Shown one piece after another: positions 1 through 7,723 of a stretch of 64,000 nucleotides of DNA; the stretch's first letter is position 1, and every line of letters begins with the position of its first letter. The notes under the pieces were generated by a model. It ran no database searches. It had not been told where the DNA came from and was given only the letters and a program-made list of their open reading frames with translations. The translations under genes and the position numbers were made by a program. The stretch is taken from contig NZ_JAOTQN010000001.1 in the NCBI RefSeq assembly GCF_025641885.1, positions 620,001-684,000 of the forward strand, written 5' to 3'. This DNA comes from Pyrobaculum sp. 3827-6 (GTDB taxonomy: Archaea > Thermoproteota > Thermoprotei > Thermoproteales > Thermoproteaceae).

Positions 1-189
1 GGGAGGCATAGATGCCGTGACTAACACGGCTTTGCTTCTGTAGACGGAGCCGCGGAGGGCGGCTAGCTTCGCGGCGTCGACGGAGCGGGGGCTGGCGGGC
101 TCCACGATGAAGCCTATATACTCCACAAGTCCGTCTAGAGCCTCGGCGTCTGTCTGCCTAGCTACTCCACATATCTTTACGAGAGGCAT
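1..189 (-). CDS. trpF: Phosphoribosylanthranilate isomerase, N-terminal part (runs off left edge)
   Basis: The 63 visible residues start [18 protein letters not shown] and continue with an IGFI..P.SPR segment. This is the N-terminal strand-loop pattern of TrpF, with the catalytic Cys in KICG. TrpF converts N-(5-phosphoribosyl)anthranilate to the 1-deoxyribulose form, the third step of tryptophan synthesis. The gene is on the minus strand and continues beyond position 1, so the C-terminal two thirds are not visible. It faces away from trpB-D-E-G-A, which lies 5.2 kb to the right. The pathway assignment is firm because of that neighbourhood. Confidence 0.85.
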   Translation of the reverse strand, partial: MPLVKICGVARQTDAEALDGLVEYIGFIVEPASPRSVDAAKLAALRGSVYRSKAVLVTASMPP

Positions 190-217
190 GTGGTTTAGAT
201 TTGCCTGGTTTGTAAGG

Positions 218-938
218 TTATTGGCTTTTTTCAATTAGCTTGTAGATGACGTATTTCATCACCTCGTTGGTGCCCTCGCCTATCTCTAGGATTTTGGCGC
301 CTCTGTAGAGCATCTCCGCTTTGCTTTCCTTGCTGTAGCCGAACCCGCCTTCTATCTGCACTGCGCGTCTGGTGACGTCTACGGCGATGCGGGCGCTCTG
401 TAGCTTGGCGACGTGGGTCATGAGGATGAAGTGGGGCGACTTGGTGTCGTATAGATAGGCGGAGTAGTACGTCAGCGTCCTGGCGGTTTCTATAGCGGCG
501 AGCATCTCCGCTAGCTTGAACTGGGTGTTTTGGAACTCCACAAGCTTCCTGCCGAAGAACTCTCTATTCCTTGCCCAGCTCAGCGCCTCTTCATAAGCTC
601 CGCGGGCGACTCCGACCGCCACGGCGGCCACCGCTGTCCTCCCAATGTTTAGGGTGGTGGTGAGTACCTCCCACCCGCCGTTCACCCTGCCCACGACATC
701 GTCGTCGCCAGCTCTGCAGTCGCTGAGCTTAAGCTCTGCGGTTCCCGTACCCCTGACCTCATCACCTCTATAGGCGAGGCCTCGATGCATTTACTACGGG
801 GCAGTAGAAACAGCGTAATTGCCCTGTGCCTCGCCTCCCTCGGCCCCGTCCTCGCCGCCACTAGGTAGTAGTCTGCGTAGAGCCCGTCGGTTATCCACAT
901 CTCGATCCCGTTGATGACCCACCCCCGCCCTTTTTCTC
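218..938 (-). pseudogene. Acyl-CoA dehydrogenase remnant, 5'-truncated and frameshifted
   Basis: Two reading frames together give the middle and C-terminal parts of an acyl-CoA dehydrogenase. Frame one (about 938-745) reads GWVINGIEMWITDG, the flavin-contact segment, then runs to about PIEVMRSGVR. Frame two continues with GTGTAELKLSDC and carries the C-terminal helical domain, including the QIEGGFGYSKES and EIGEGTNEV segments near the active-site end. The frame changes near 740-750. Upstream, an in-frame TGA near 938 cuts the gene off, and about 130 N-terminal residues normal for the family are absent. It is a decayed gene unless the sequence has errors. Family members oxidise acyl-CoA to enoyl-CoA with FAD. 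Confidence 0.85.
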
Positions 939-1134
939 AGCTTGGGTTTAGATAGCCGCTACTCTGGAGATAACTAATGGTTGAGGAGTAGACCAAGCGA
1001 CTCCATAGGATCGCCCTCGGAGGCTCGGTTCTTAGAACCTCGATCCCCACCCGGTGAGCAACCTACCTGCCAGATAGGCCCGGGTTTAGCGTCGCTAACT
1101 CGACAACTCTCCCGCCAGCCATACCCCCCTACGC
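939..1134. other. Non-coding stretch with strong potential RNA structure, identity unknown
   Basis: No convincing protein gene fits here. Several complementary segments lie close together: GGATCG/CGATCC enclosing GGTTC-TAA-GAACC (around 1012-1050), ACCCGG/CCGGGT around 1050-1090, and CTACTC/GAGTAG around 959-992. I looked for the conserved core of archaeal SRP RNA, RNase P RNA and 5S rRNA on both strands and did not find them. It could be an unrecognised ncRNA, or sequence left between decaying genes. Confidence 0.35.
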
Positions 1135-1605
1135 CTAGTTCCCCTTTGAGGTTTCTAGTTGCCGTAGGATCTTCTCGACGTACTCCAATACTTGTTTTAC
1201 GTCAGAGGCCACTTCCTCTAGATCTGAGTAGTCCACGAAGTTTGGATCGAAGCCGTTGTAGGCAAATCTATGTAGCATCAACGCAGTTTTTACCACCGGC
1301 TCAACCCCGGCGACGCCGAGCGCCTCCAGGTCTTTAGCTATTCTAATCAAGCCGGTGGTGGGGGCCGCGTAGCCGACTTTAAGATACCACTCCCTCCTCT
1401 TGGCGTCCCGTGTCAAGAGGTCAAGCCTCAACACCACCAAAGCGCTTAGCAGGGCTTTAAGCGCCATAAAGGCTTTGTTTGCCGCATTTTGATAGAGCTC
1501 CTTTTTCAACATCTCCTCGGCCAACTTCGCCGCTGCCCTCGCCTCCTCGATCCTCGCCTCGACGTATTCTCTAGGCCTATTCCTAAAGTCTAGATACCCC
1601 TCCAC
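1135..1605 (-). CDS. PaREP1 family protein
   Basis: About 156 residues, helical, with YVEARIEEARAAAKLAEEML followed by NAANKAFMALKALLSALV and LMLHRFAYNGF. This is the pattern of the PaREP1 family, which is expanded in Pyrobaculum and relatives; some members resemble HEPN-type helical bundles. Function is not established. An ATG at 1698 would run back through the upstream gene, so I prefer the GTG at 1605: a box TTTATAT on the minus strand lies about 27 bp before it. The thioesterase gene ends 51 bp upstream. Confidence 0.75.
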   Translation of the reverse strand: MEGYLDFRNRPREYVEARIEEARAAAKLAEEMLKKELYQNAANKAFMALKALLSALVVLRLDLLTRDAKRREWYLKVGYAAPTTGLIRIAKDLEALGVAGVEPVVKTALMLHRFAYNGFDPNFVDYSDLEEVASDVKQVLEYVEKILRQLETSKGN

Positions 1606-1655
1606 GTGGAGGCCCCAGTGCTGAGATATAAACCTTATCGGCGGGCTGTGTGCAA

Positions 1656-2051
1656 TTACCCGACGCTCATCCACGCCTCTATGAGCTCCTGGGGGCACTT
1701 AGCCGATCTCAGCCTTCCCCCCTCGTTTTCTACACATACCGCCACTATGTGGCCAAAGGCCGAGAGGAGACCTGTTGTCTCGTTGAATATCTCGAACCCG
1801 TACTTGACGGCCTTCTCTTTGAGCTCCAGGGGTCTCAGCACCACGTGCGCGACGTCGCCGCGCCTAAGCGGCGACTTGAAAACGGCGTATGCCTCGACCC
1901 TGGGCATGCGCCCATGCGCCTCTAGAACCCCCTTGGATCTGTAGAGCTCCTCCTCGGCATGCTCCACCAGAGAGAAGAACTCGGAAAAATGGACGATCCC
2001 AGCCGCGTCGGTTTGCGACCAGTAGATGTGGAACTTGGCCTCGAAGGGCAT
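1656..2051 (-). CDS. Acyl-CoA thioesterase, hotdog fold (4-hydroxybenzoyl-CoA thioesterase/YbgC type)
   Basis: 131 residues, the usual size for a single hotdog domain. The N-terminal WSQTDAAGIVHFSEFFSLVEHAEE segment (shown here only in part: TDAAGIVHFSEF) carries the catalytic Asp of the YbgC/4HBT group and the start of the long central helix. Family members hydrolyse acyl-CoA thioesters. Its ATG overlaps the stop of the acetyl-CoA synthetase gene by one base (TAATG), so the two are probably co-translated. The pair may recycle CoA or balance acyl-CoA pools. The exact substrate cannot be told from sequence. Confidence 0.8.
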   Translation of the reverse strand: MPFEAKFHIYWSQTDAAGIVHFSEFFSLVEHAEEELYRSKGVLEAHGRMPRVEAYAVFKSPLRRGDVAHVVLRPLELKEKAVKYGFEIFNETTGLLSAFGHIVAVCVENEGGRLRSAKCPQELIEAWMSVG

Positions 2052-4069
2052 TAAGGGGTTGTCTGTCCGGCTATTTCTCTCTTCATCTCCTCGAACGCCC
2101 TCTTAACCTCGTCCACAGACGTCTCGTCCTCCAACGTCGTCAAGTCCCCTATCTGGCCGCCCACGACTAAGGTCTTCAACACGCGCCTCATTATCTTGCC
2201 GGAGCGTGTCTTGGGAAGCTTTGTGACGAAGTATATCTGGGCCGGCTCGGCGATGGGGCCAATGACCCTCCTGATGTGTTCTCTCAACTCCTTTCTCAAC
2301 GCGTCATCCGCCTTGGCCTCCTGCCTGGGTATCACGAACGCTATGGGCACTTCTCCCTTCATTGGATCTGGTATGCCTATTACAGCCGCTTCTGCCACTG
2401 CCGGGTGAGATATGAAGGCGGACTCCAGCTCGTAGGTGCCCAGCCTGTGTCCGGCGACCTTAATCACCTCGTCGGCCCTCCCCAACACCCAGATGTAGCC
2501 GTCCTTATCCTTAATTGCGTAATCCCCCGCGTAGAACATGCCGGGAAACCTACTCCAGTAAGTCGTGACATAGCGCTCGGGATCGCCCCAGATGCCGTGG
2601 AGCATGCCGGGCCACGGCTTCCTTATGACAAGGTAGCCTCTGACTCCCGGCGGCAACAGGTTGCCCTTGTCGTCGACTACGTCTATGTCGTAGCCAGGCC
2701 TCGGCGGGCCGTTCGTGCCAGGCTTCATTGGAAGCAGATAGAAGCCGGGCGCTATGTCCAACGGCACTGCTCCGGTTTCAGTCATGCCCCACGTAGAGCC
2801 CACGAATATCTTCTCGTCGCCCAGGACTTTGTACATCCACCAGAAGGCCTCGGGGTTCTGGGGCTCGCCCACGGTGAATATGGCCCTGAGCGTCGACAGG
2901 TCGTGCTTCCTGGGCCACTCCTCTCCGTAGCGCATGAACATACGTATAGCCGTCGGCGAGGTGAAGAATACGTTGACGCCGTACCTCTCGATTATCGACC
3001 ACCAGCGGTCGGGCTGCGGGAAGTCGGGAGCGCCTTCGTACATCACTTGGGTAAGCCCCATCAAGAACGGGCCGAAGGCCACGTACCAGGCGCCGGTGGC
3101 CCAGCCTATGTCGCCGGTGCACCAGTAGATCTCGTCGTCCCTCACCGCAAATACCTGCTTCATATCTGCGTATATGGACACGGCGAAGCCGCCCGTGTCG
3201 TGGACTATGCCCTTGGGCTTCCCGGTGGTGCCCGAGGTGTAGAGTATGTGGGAGGGATCCTCGCTCTTTACGGGCAACGGCTCTACGTAGGCGTTCTGCT
3301 TTACGCCCCTCAGAGAGTCCTCCCAGAACCAGTCCCTACCCTCCGTCATGGGCACGTCGTTGAGGCCGAGCCTCCTCACGACCAGGACGGCCTCGGCCCC
3401 AGGCGCCTTCTCCAGGGCCTTGTCTACGATATCCTTAAGCCTCACCACCTTCCCCCTCCTCCAGAAGCCGTCCGCCGTTATGACCATCCTGGGCTTGAAG
3501 TCGGCGAGCCTATCTGCCAACGCCTCTACTGAGAAGCCTGAGAATATCGTGGTGTGGACCGCACCGATGCGCCATATCGCGAGTATGGCTATCAACACCT
3601 CGGGGATCATGGGCATGTACAACGCCACGTGATCGCCCTTGCCTATTCCGAAGTTGCAGTGGAGCATACAGGCCACTCTGTTCACCTCTCTCCATAGGTC
3701 GTAGTAGGTGAACTTCCTCCTGTCTGTGGGGTATCCCGTCTGATCTACCGGTTCTCCTTCCCATATCAAGGCCAGCTTGTTCCTACGCCAAGTCTTGACA
3801 TGCCTATCGATAGCCAGATAAGAGAGGTTCAACTCACCCCCAACAAACCATTTATAAAACGGCGGATTAGAGGCGTCCAAAACCCTCTCCCAAGGCCTAA
3901 ACCACTCAAGCTCCCTAGCGATAGAGGCCCAGTAGCCCTCTAGATCCTTGACGGTGCGTCCATGGAGCTCCCAGTAGGCCTTTATAGCTTCTGGGCCTGC
4001 TCTATATCGCCCATTGGAGACGTATGTATCGAAGGGGAGCTTCACTTCAAGATCCTGTCCGGCCGCCAT
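2051..4069 (-). CDS. acs: Acetyl-CoA synthetase, AMP-forming
   Basis: About 672 residues, typical for the family. It has the ANL-superfamily adenylate signature TSGTTGKPKG, the hinge region GRADEVIKVAGHR, and the C-terminal RSGKIMRRVL segment holding the catalytic lysine. The reaction is acetate + ATP + CoA to acetyl-CoA + AMP + PPi, in the cytoplasm. A GTG at 4081 is in frame, but the ATG at 4069 fits better with the AT-rich box GATAAATAA about 24 bp upstream. The 294 bp between this gene and the next on the other strand is AT-rich and holds the promoter and nothing else I recognise. It heads a unit with the thioesterase. Confidence 0.93.
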   Translation of the reverse strand: MAAGQDLEVKLPFDTYVSNGRYRAGPEAIKAYWELHGRTVKDLEGYWASIARELEWFRPWERVLDASNPPFYKWFVGGELNLSYLAIDRHVKTWRRNKLALIWEGEPVDQTGYPTDRRKFTYYDLWREVNRVACMLHCNFGIGKGDHVALYMPMIPEVLIAILAIWRIGAVHTTIFSGFSVEALADRLADFKPRMVITADGFWRRGKVVRLKDIVDKALEKAPGAEAVLVVRRLGLNDVPMTEGRDWFWEDSLRGVKQNAYVEPLPVKSEDPSHILYTSGTTGKPKGIVHDTGGFAVSIYADMKQVFAVRDDEIYWCTGDIGWATGAWYVAFGPFLMGLTQVMYEGAPDFPQPDRWWSIIERYGVNVFFTSPTAIRMFMRYGEEWPRKHDLSTLRAIFTVGEPQNPEAFWWMYKVLGDEKIFVGSTWGMTETGAVPLDIAPGFYLLPMKPGTNGPPRPGYDIDVVDDKGNLLPPGVRGYLVIRKPWPGMLHGIWGDPERYVTTYWSRFPGMFYAGDYAIKDKDGYIWVLGRADEVIKVAGHRLGTYELESAFISHPAVAEAAVIGIPDPMKGEVPIAFVIPRQEAKADDALRKELREHIRRVIGPIAEPAQIYFVTKLPKTRSGKIMRRVLKTLVVGGQIGDLTTLEDETSVDEVKRAFEEMKREIAGQTTP

Positions 4070-4363
4070 ACTTAAATACACAAGATTCTTATTTATCTAT
4101 TGATATCGACAAATATAGTGTACGAAAAATAAAGTAAATGATAAATACAATTATATAAAAATTACTATATAGTATATTGAGTGATATATTTCTTCCTTTT
4201 AGCCTTACTTATACTGGGCCCTTCGACGCGTCATTAAACAGGCTTGATACAATATATAAAATATAATTTAATGATAATAGTACTGTACGTAAGTGCCAAA
4301 TTTTGTACCGACTGGCAAGGCCGTATGAGCTCTTCGGAACTGAGCGTATAGAGAGGGTGTAGT

Positions 4364-5337
4364 ATGCCAGCCGGCGTGTTTTTTGAGCGGTATGAGAAAG
4401 TGCTGGCGTTTATAAAATGGCCTATTCACAAGATAGCCGCGGGCTTGCTTTTAATATACGCTCTACCTCTAGTAGCCCCTGGCGAGTATCTAGTGCGTAT
4501 AGCTAAATGGAAGGCGGCCTGGGACTTAGCCGCCGCCTAAATTTCTTGTTCGGCTTAGGTGGCCAAATATCGCTGGCACAGGAAGCCTTCATGGCGCTCG
4601 GCGCCTTCACCTCTATATACCTTACAAAACTCGGCATACCGCCTCTACTAGCCATGCAGTTGGCTGGGGTGTTGGTCTCGTTAGCCGGGCTAAACTTCGG
4701 CCTACCGAGCCTTCGGCTAAAGGAGCTCTATCTGCTAATCACCACTCTAGGCGCCCAGTTTTTCTTTGACTGGTTGCTGAGAACTGAAAGGATGGTTTGG
4801 TTCTCCGGGGGCGCCTACGCCGTCTACGCGCCTCCGCTATCGCTCGGCCCTCTCGACCTCTCGTCAGGATATCCCCTATACGCCGCCGCCATCACCATCA
4901 CCATCCTGCACTTAGTTGCGCTTGCAAATCTGGAGAGGTCCTACATCGGCAGGGCCTTCAAGGCTATACGAGACAGAGACGTCGCCGCGGAGATTATTGG
5001 CGTCAACATCTTCAAATATAAACTACTGGCCTTCGTCGCCAGCGCCTATCTAGCCGCCGTCGGCGGGGCGTTGTGGGCCTTCGCCGTGAGATCTGTGTCT
5101 GTAGAGAGCTTCACATTCCTCACCTCCCTAGAAGTGTTCGCGGCGATCTTGATAGGAGGGCTAGGTAGAGTTGTCTGGGGCTCTGTGCTTGGCGCCGCGT
5201 TTGTAGTAGGCGTCCCTGAGGCTATAAAAATTGCGCTGGCTGGCGTCGGCATCCGCGGCCTTGAGATAGCTCTTAGAGATGTAATATTCGGCGCCATAAT
5301 ACTGGCCTTCCTACTTACAGGGCCGCGGATCGTTTAA
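4364..5337 (+). pseudogene. LivM-type branched-chain amino-acid ABC permease, frameshifted and orphan
   Basis: The ATG at 4364 opens a 58-codon frame (first TM helix, AAGLLLIYALPLVAPGEYL) ending at TAA 4538-4540. The family's next segment, LNFLFGLGGQISLAQEAF, continues at once in the next frame from about 4537 and runs to 5337. That part has the expected LivM features: GLPSLRLKELYLLITTLG and a late EVFAAILIGGLGRVVWG loop typical of LivH/LivM permeases. One missing base near 4530-4540 explains both. No LivH, LivK, LivG or LivF lies nearby, which supports decay rather than a sequence error, but an error cannot be excluded. Confidence 0.8.
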
Positions 5338-5448
5338 GATACCCAGCGCAATTTTTCAGCCTTCAGCTACCCGTTTGGAGCCTGCGGGCTTAGGGGCGCC
5401 GTGGGGGTTAAAGTTTATAAGTCACTCCTATCTGGGGCTTATGTCGGG

Positions 5449-6681
5449 GTGGTGAACCGATGGTACAACATCGCCGCGGATCTGCCTGTTGCCCTCTCGC
5501 CGCCGAGAGATCCCGACGAGGGTGAGAGCAGGGTTGGCCTCCTCACCAAGATCCTGCCCTCTGCCTTAATCGACCAGGAGTTCACCGCAGAGCGGTGGGT
5601 ATCTATCCCGGAGAAGGTGCGGGATGTCTACAGACGGGTGGGGAGGCCGACGCCCCTCTTCAGAGCCGAGGGGCTGGAGAGGGCCCTCGGGGTAAAGACG
5701 AGGATCTACTACAAGTTTGAGGGGGTTCTGCCGGTGGGTAGCCACAAGCTCAATACCGCGGTGGCGCAGGCGTACTACGCAAAGGCGGACGGCGCCGTGG
5801 AGGTGGCCACGGAGACCGGGGCGGGGCAGTGGGGGATGGCCGTGTCGCTGGCGGCGGCGCTCTTCGGGCTGAGGGCTGTTGTGTTTATGACGAGGTCCTC
5901 CTACAACTCCAAGAGGCAGAGGCTGACCTTCATGCGTGCATACGGCGCCGTGGTGTACCCCAGCCCCAGCGAGGTGACCGAGGCCGGGAGGAGGCACTTC
6001 CGGCCGGATCACCCTGGCTCTCTGGGCATAGCCATATCCGAGGCGGTGGAGTACGTGCTGTCTGGCGAGAGGAGGAGGTACCTGCCCGGCAGCGTCATGG
6101 AGTTCGTCTTGATGCACCAGACAGTCATCGGGCTGGAGGCCGTGGGGCAACTACCGGAGGAGCCTGACGTCGCCGTGGCGTGTGTAGGGGGTGGCTCCAA
6201 CTTCGCAGGCTTCACATACCCAATGATTGGTATGAAGCTGAGGAGAGAGGGGTTTGAGAAGACGCGGTTCGTCGCCGTGGAGTCGGAGGCGGCTCCCAAA
6301 CTCACCAGGGGGGAGTATAGATACGACTTTCCAGACGCCGTGGGGGTGCTCCCGATGTTAAAAATGTATACCCTCGGCCACGACTACGTGCCGCCCGCCA
6401 TACACGCCGCAGGGCTCCGCTACCACGGCGCGGCGCCCAGCCTCTCACTACTGAAGAGGCTGGGCATCGTGGAGTCCCTTGCCTACCCCCAGGAGGAGGT
6501 GATGAAGGCGGCCGTCCTATTCGCCAGATCTGAGGGCATTGTCCCGGCGCCTGAGTCGGCCCACGCCATTAGGGCAGTTATTGACCTGGCGAAGAAGTTG
6601 CCGGACGGCTCTGTAATCGCCTTCAACCTATCGGGCCACGGCCTTCTTGACGCCGACGCGTACGAGAAGTTTCTAGCATAA
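5449..6681 (+). CDS. trpB: Tryptophan synthase beta chain, TrpB2 type
   Basis: About 410 residues. The PLP lysine lies in GSHKLNTA (about residue 100), TETGAGQWG follows, and VACVGGGSNFAG binds the cofactor phosphate. The long N-terminal RWYNIAADLP and the insertion pattern mark the TrpB2 subfamily. TrpB2 converts indole or phosphoserine plus indole to tryptophan; some archaeal TrpB2 enzymes act without stable TrpA. A GTG at 5401 would place the box TTTATAAG inside the gene; that box is about 30 bp before the GTG at 5449, so I use 5449 (GTG 5452 is also possible). It is first in the trp operon. Confidence 0.9.
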   Translation: MVNRWYNIAADLPVALSPPRDPDEGESRVGLLTKILPSALIDQEFTAERWVSIPEKVRDVYRRVGRPTPLFRAEGLERALGVKTRIYYKFEGVLPVGSHKLNTAVAQAYYAKADGAVEVATETGAGQWGMAVSLAAALFGLRAVVFMTRSSYNSKRQRLTFMRAYGAVVYPSPSEVTEAGRRHFRPDHPGSLGIAISEAVEYVLSGERRRYLPGSVMEFVLMHQTVIGLEAVGQLPEEPDVAVACVGGGSNFAGFTYPMIGMKLRREGFEKTRFVAVESEAAPKLTRGEYRYDFPDAVGVLPMLKMYTLGHDYVPPAIHAAGLRYHGAAPSLSLLKRLGIVESLAYPQEEVMKAAVLFARSEGIVPAPESAHAIRAVIDLAKKLPDGSVIAFNLSGHGLLDADAYEKFLA

Positions 6682-6682
6682 T

Positions 6683-6692
6683 ATTTATATAC
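6683..6692 (+). promoter_or_regulatory. TATA box for trpD-E-G-A
   Basis: TATTTATATA lies directly after the trpB stop codon. Transcription starting about 26 bp downstream would begin near 6711, exactly at an ATG that opens the six-codon frame described at 6711-6731. So trpD onward may have its own promoter, separate from that of trpB. Confidence 0.6.
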
Positions 6693-6710
6693 GGGGCTTT
6701 TACAGCCCTC

Positions 6711-6731
6711 ATGCATTCGGGGTGGATCTAA
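6711..6731 (+). other. Possible 6-codon upstream ORF (MHSGWI) overlapping the trpD start
   Basis: ATG 6711 reads Met-His-Ser-Gly-Trp-Ile and stops at 6729-6731, overlapping the GTG start of trpD at 6722 in another frame. It sits at the predicted transcription start (about 26 bp after TATTTATATA) and contains one Trp codon. It may be chance; a role in control of trpD is only a hypothesis. Confidence 0.25.
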
Positions 6732-7723
6732 AGACGCTTCTTAAAAAACTGGGCAACGGCCAGACGCTCACCTCCGAAGAGGCCTACGCCCTGGGAAGGC
6801 TGATTCTCTCCGGCTCGGCGAGCGACGTCGAGGTGGCGGCCGCCCTCACAGCAATGAGGGTTAGGGGCGAGTCCGCAGAAGAGATCGCAAGCTTTGTAAA
6901 AATGGCTAGGGAATTCGCCGTGAGAGTCCCCCTCAAGTCGGGCGCCATCGACACTGCGGGGACCGGCGGCGACGGCGCCGGGACGATCAACCTCTCAACA
7001 GCGGCTGCAGTTGTAGCCGCGGCGGCTGGGGCGAGGGTGTTGAAGCACGGCAACCGCTCCGCGTCGGGGATGTTCGGTAGCGCAGATTTTATGGAGGCGG
7101 TGGGGTACAACCTGGATCTCGGCCCCGAGAGGGCGGCGGAGCTTGTTGAGTCTGTGGGGTTTGCCTTTGTCTTCGCGCCGAGGTACCACCCGGCGTTTGC
7201 AAGAGTGGCCCCAGTGAGGAGGCAGTTGCCCTTCCGCACTATTTTCAACATCGTGGGGCCTCTGGCGAACCCCGGGCTGGTGAGGAGGCAGTTGATAGGC
7301 GTGGCGGAGCCGCGTCTGCTGGAGGTGGTGTCCGGCGCGGCGGCGGAGCTGGGGTTTGAACACGCCGTCGTCGTCCACGGGTCTGGGGTAGACGAGGTGT
7401 CTACAGAAGGCGAGACTGTGGTTTACGAGGTGCGGGGCGGGAAGGTGGAGAGGTACAGGTTGGGGCCTAGGGATCTGGGCGCCCCAGCCGTGCCGCTCCC
7501 CAGGGCTGGCAACAGGGAGGAGGCCGTGGCCAGGGCGCTGGCGGGGCTGAGGGGGGAGGACAGAGACGCCGCCGTGGCCATCGCGGTGAACGCCGCGTTT
7601 GCCCTATACGTCGCAGGCGTGGCGAGGGACCCGCGGGACGGCTTTGAGCTTGCCATGAAGACCATAGGGGACGGCGCGGCTTATAGAAAGCTCGTGGAGG
7701 CGGTGGAGGCGTCGAGGAGATGA
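6722..7723 (+). CDS. trpD: Anthranilate phosphoribosyltransferase
   Basis: 333 residues, normal length. Motifs: GTGGDG (residues 80-85) for PRPP binding, NLSTA (about 90-94), KHGNRS (about 108-113), and a C-terminal helical region with GDGAAYRKL. It transfers phosphoribose from PRPP to anthranilate, the second step of the pathway, in the cytoplasm. The start is GTG at 6722; no in-frame ATG fits. It overlaps trpE by four bases (ATGA), a sign of coupled translation. Confidence 0.95.
   Translation: MDLKTLLKKLGNGQTLTSEEAYALGRLILSGSASDVEVAAALTAMRVRGESAEEIASFVKMAREFAVRVPLKSGAIDTAGTGGDGAGTINLSTAAAVVAAAAGARVLKHGNRSASGMFGSADFMEAVGYNLDLGPERAAELVESVGFAFVFAPRYHPAFARVAPVRRQLPFRTIFNIVGPLANPGLVRRQLIGVAEPRLLEVVSGAAAELGFEHAVVVHGSGVDEVSTEGETVVYEVRGGKVERYRLGPRDLGAPAVPLPRAGNREEAVARALAGLRGEDRDAAVAIAVNAAFALYVAGVARDPRDGFELAMKTIGDGAAYRKLVEAVEASRR

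Noticed and set aside
939-1134. SRP RNA, RNase P RNA or 5S rRNA
   Set aside because: The conserved cores (GGAAGG/AGCAG of SRP helix 8, GAAAGTC and ACAGAA of RNase P, CGAAC and GGAAGTTAAGC of 5S) are not present on either strand.
2276-3532. Long plus-strand open frame opposite acetyl-CoA synthetase
   Set aside because: It is fully antisense to a clear acs gene; such frames are common in GC-rich genes, and the translation shows no family pattern.
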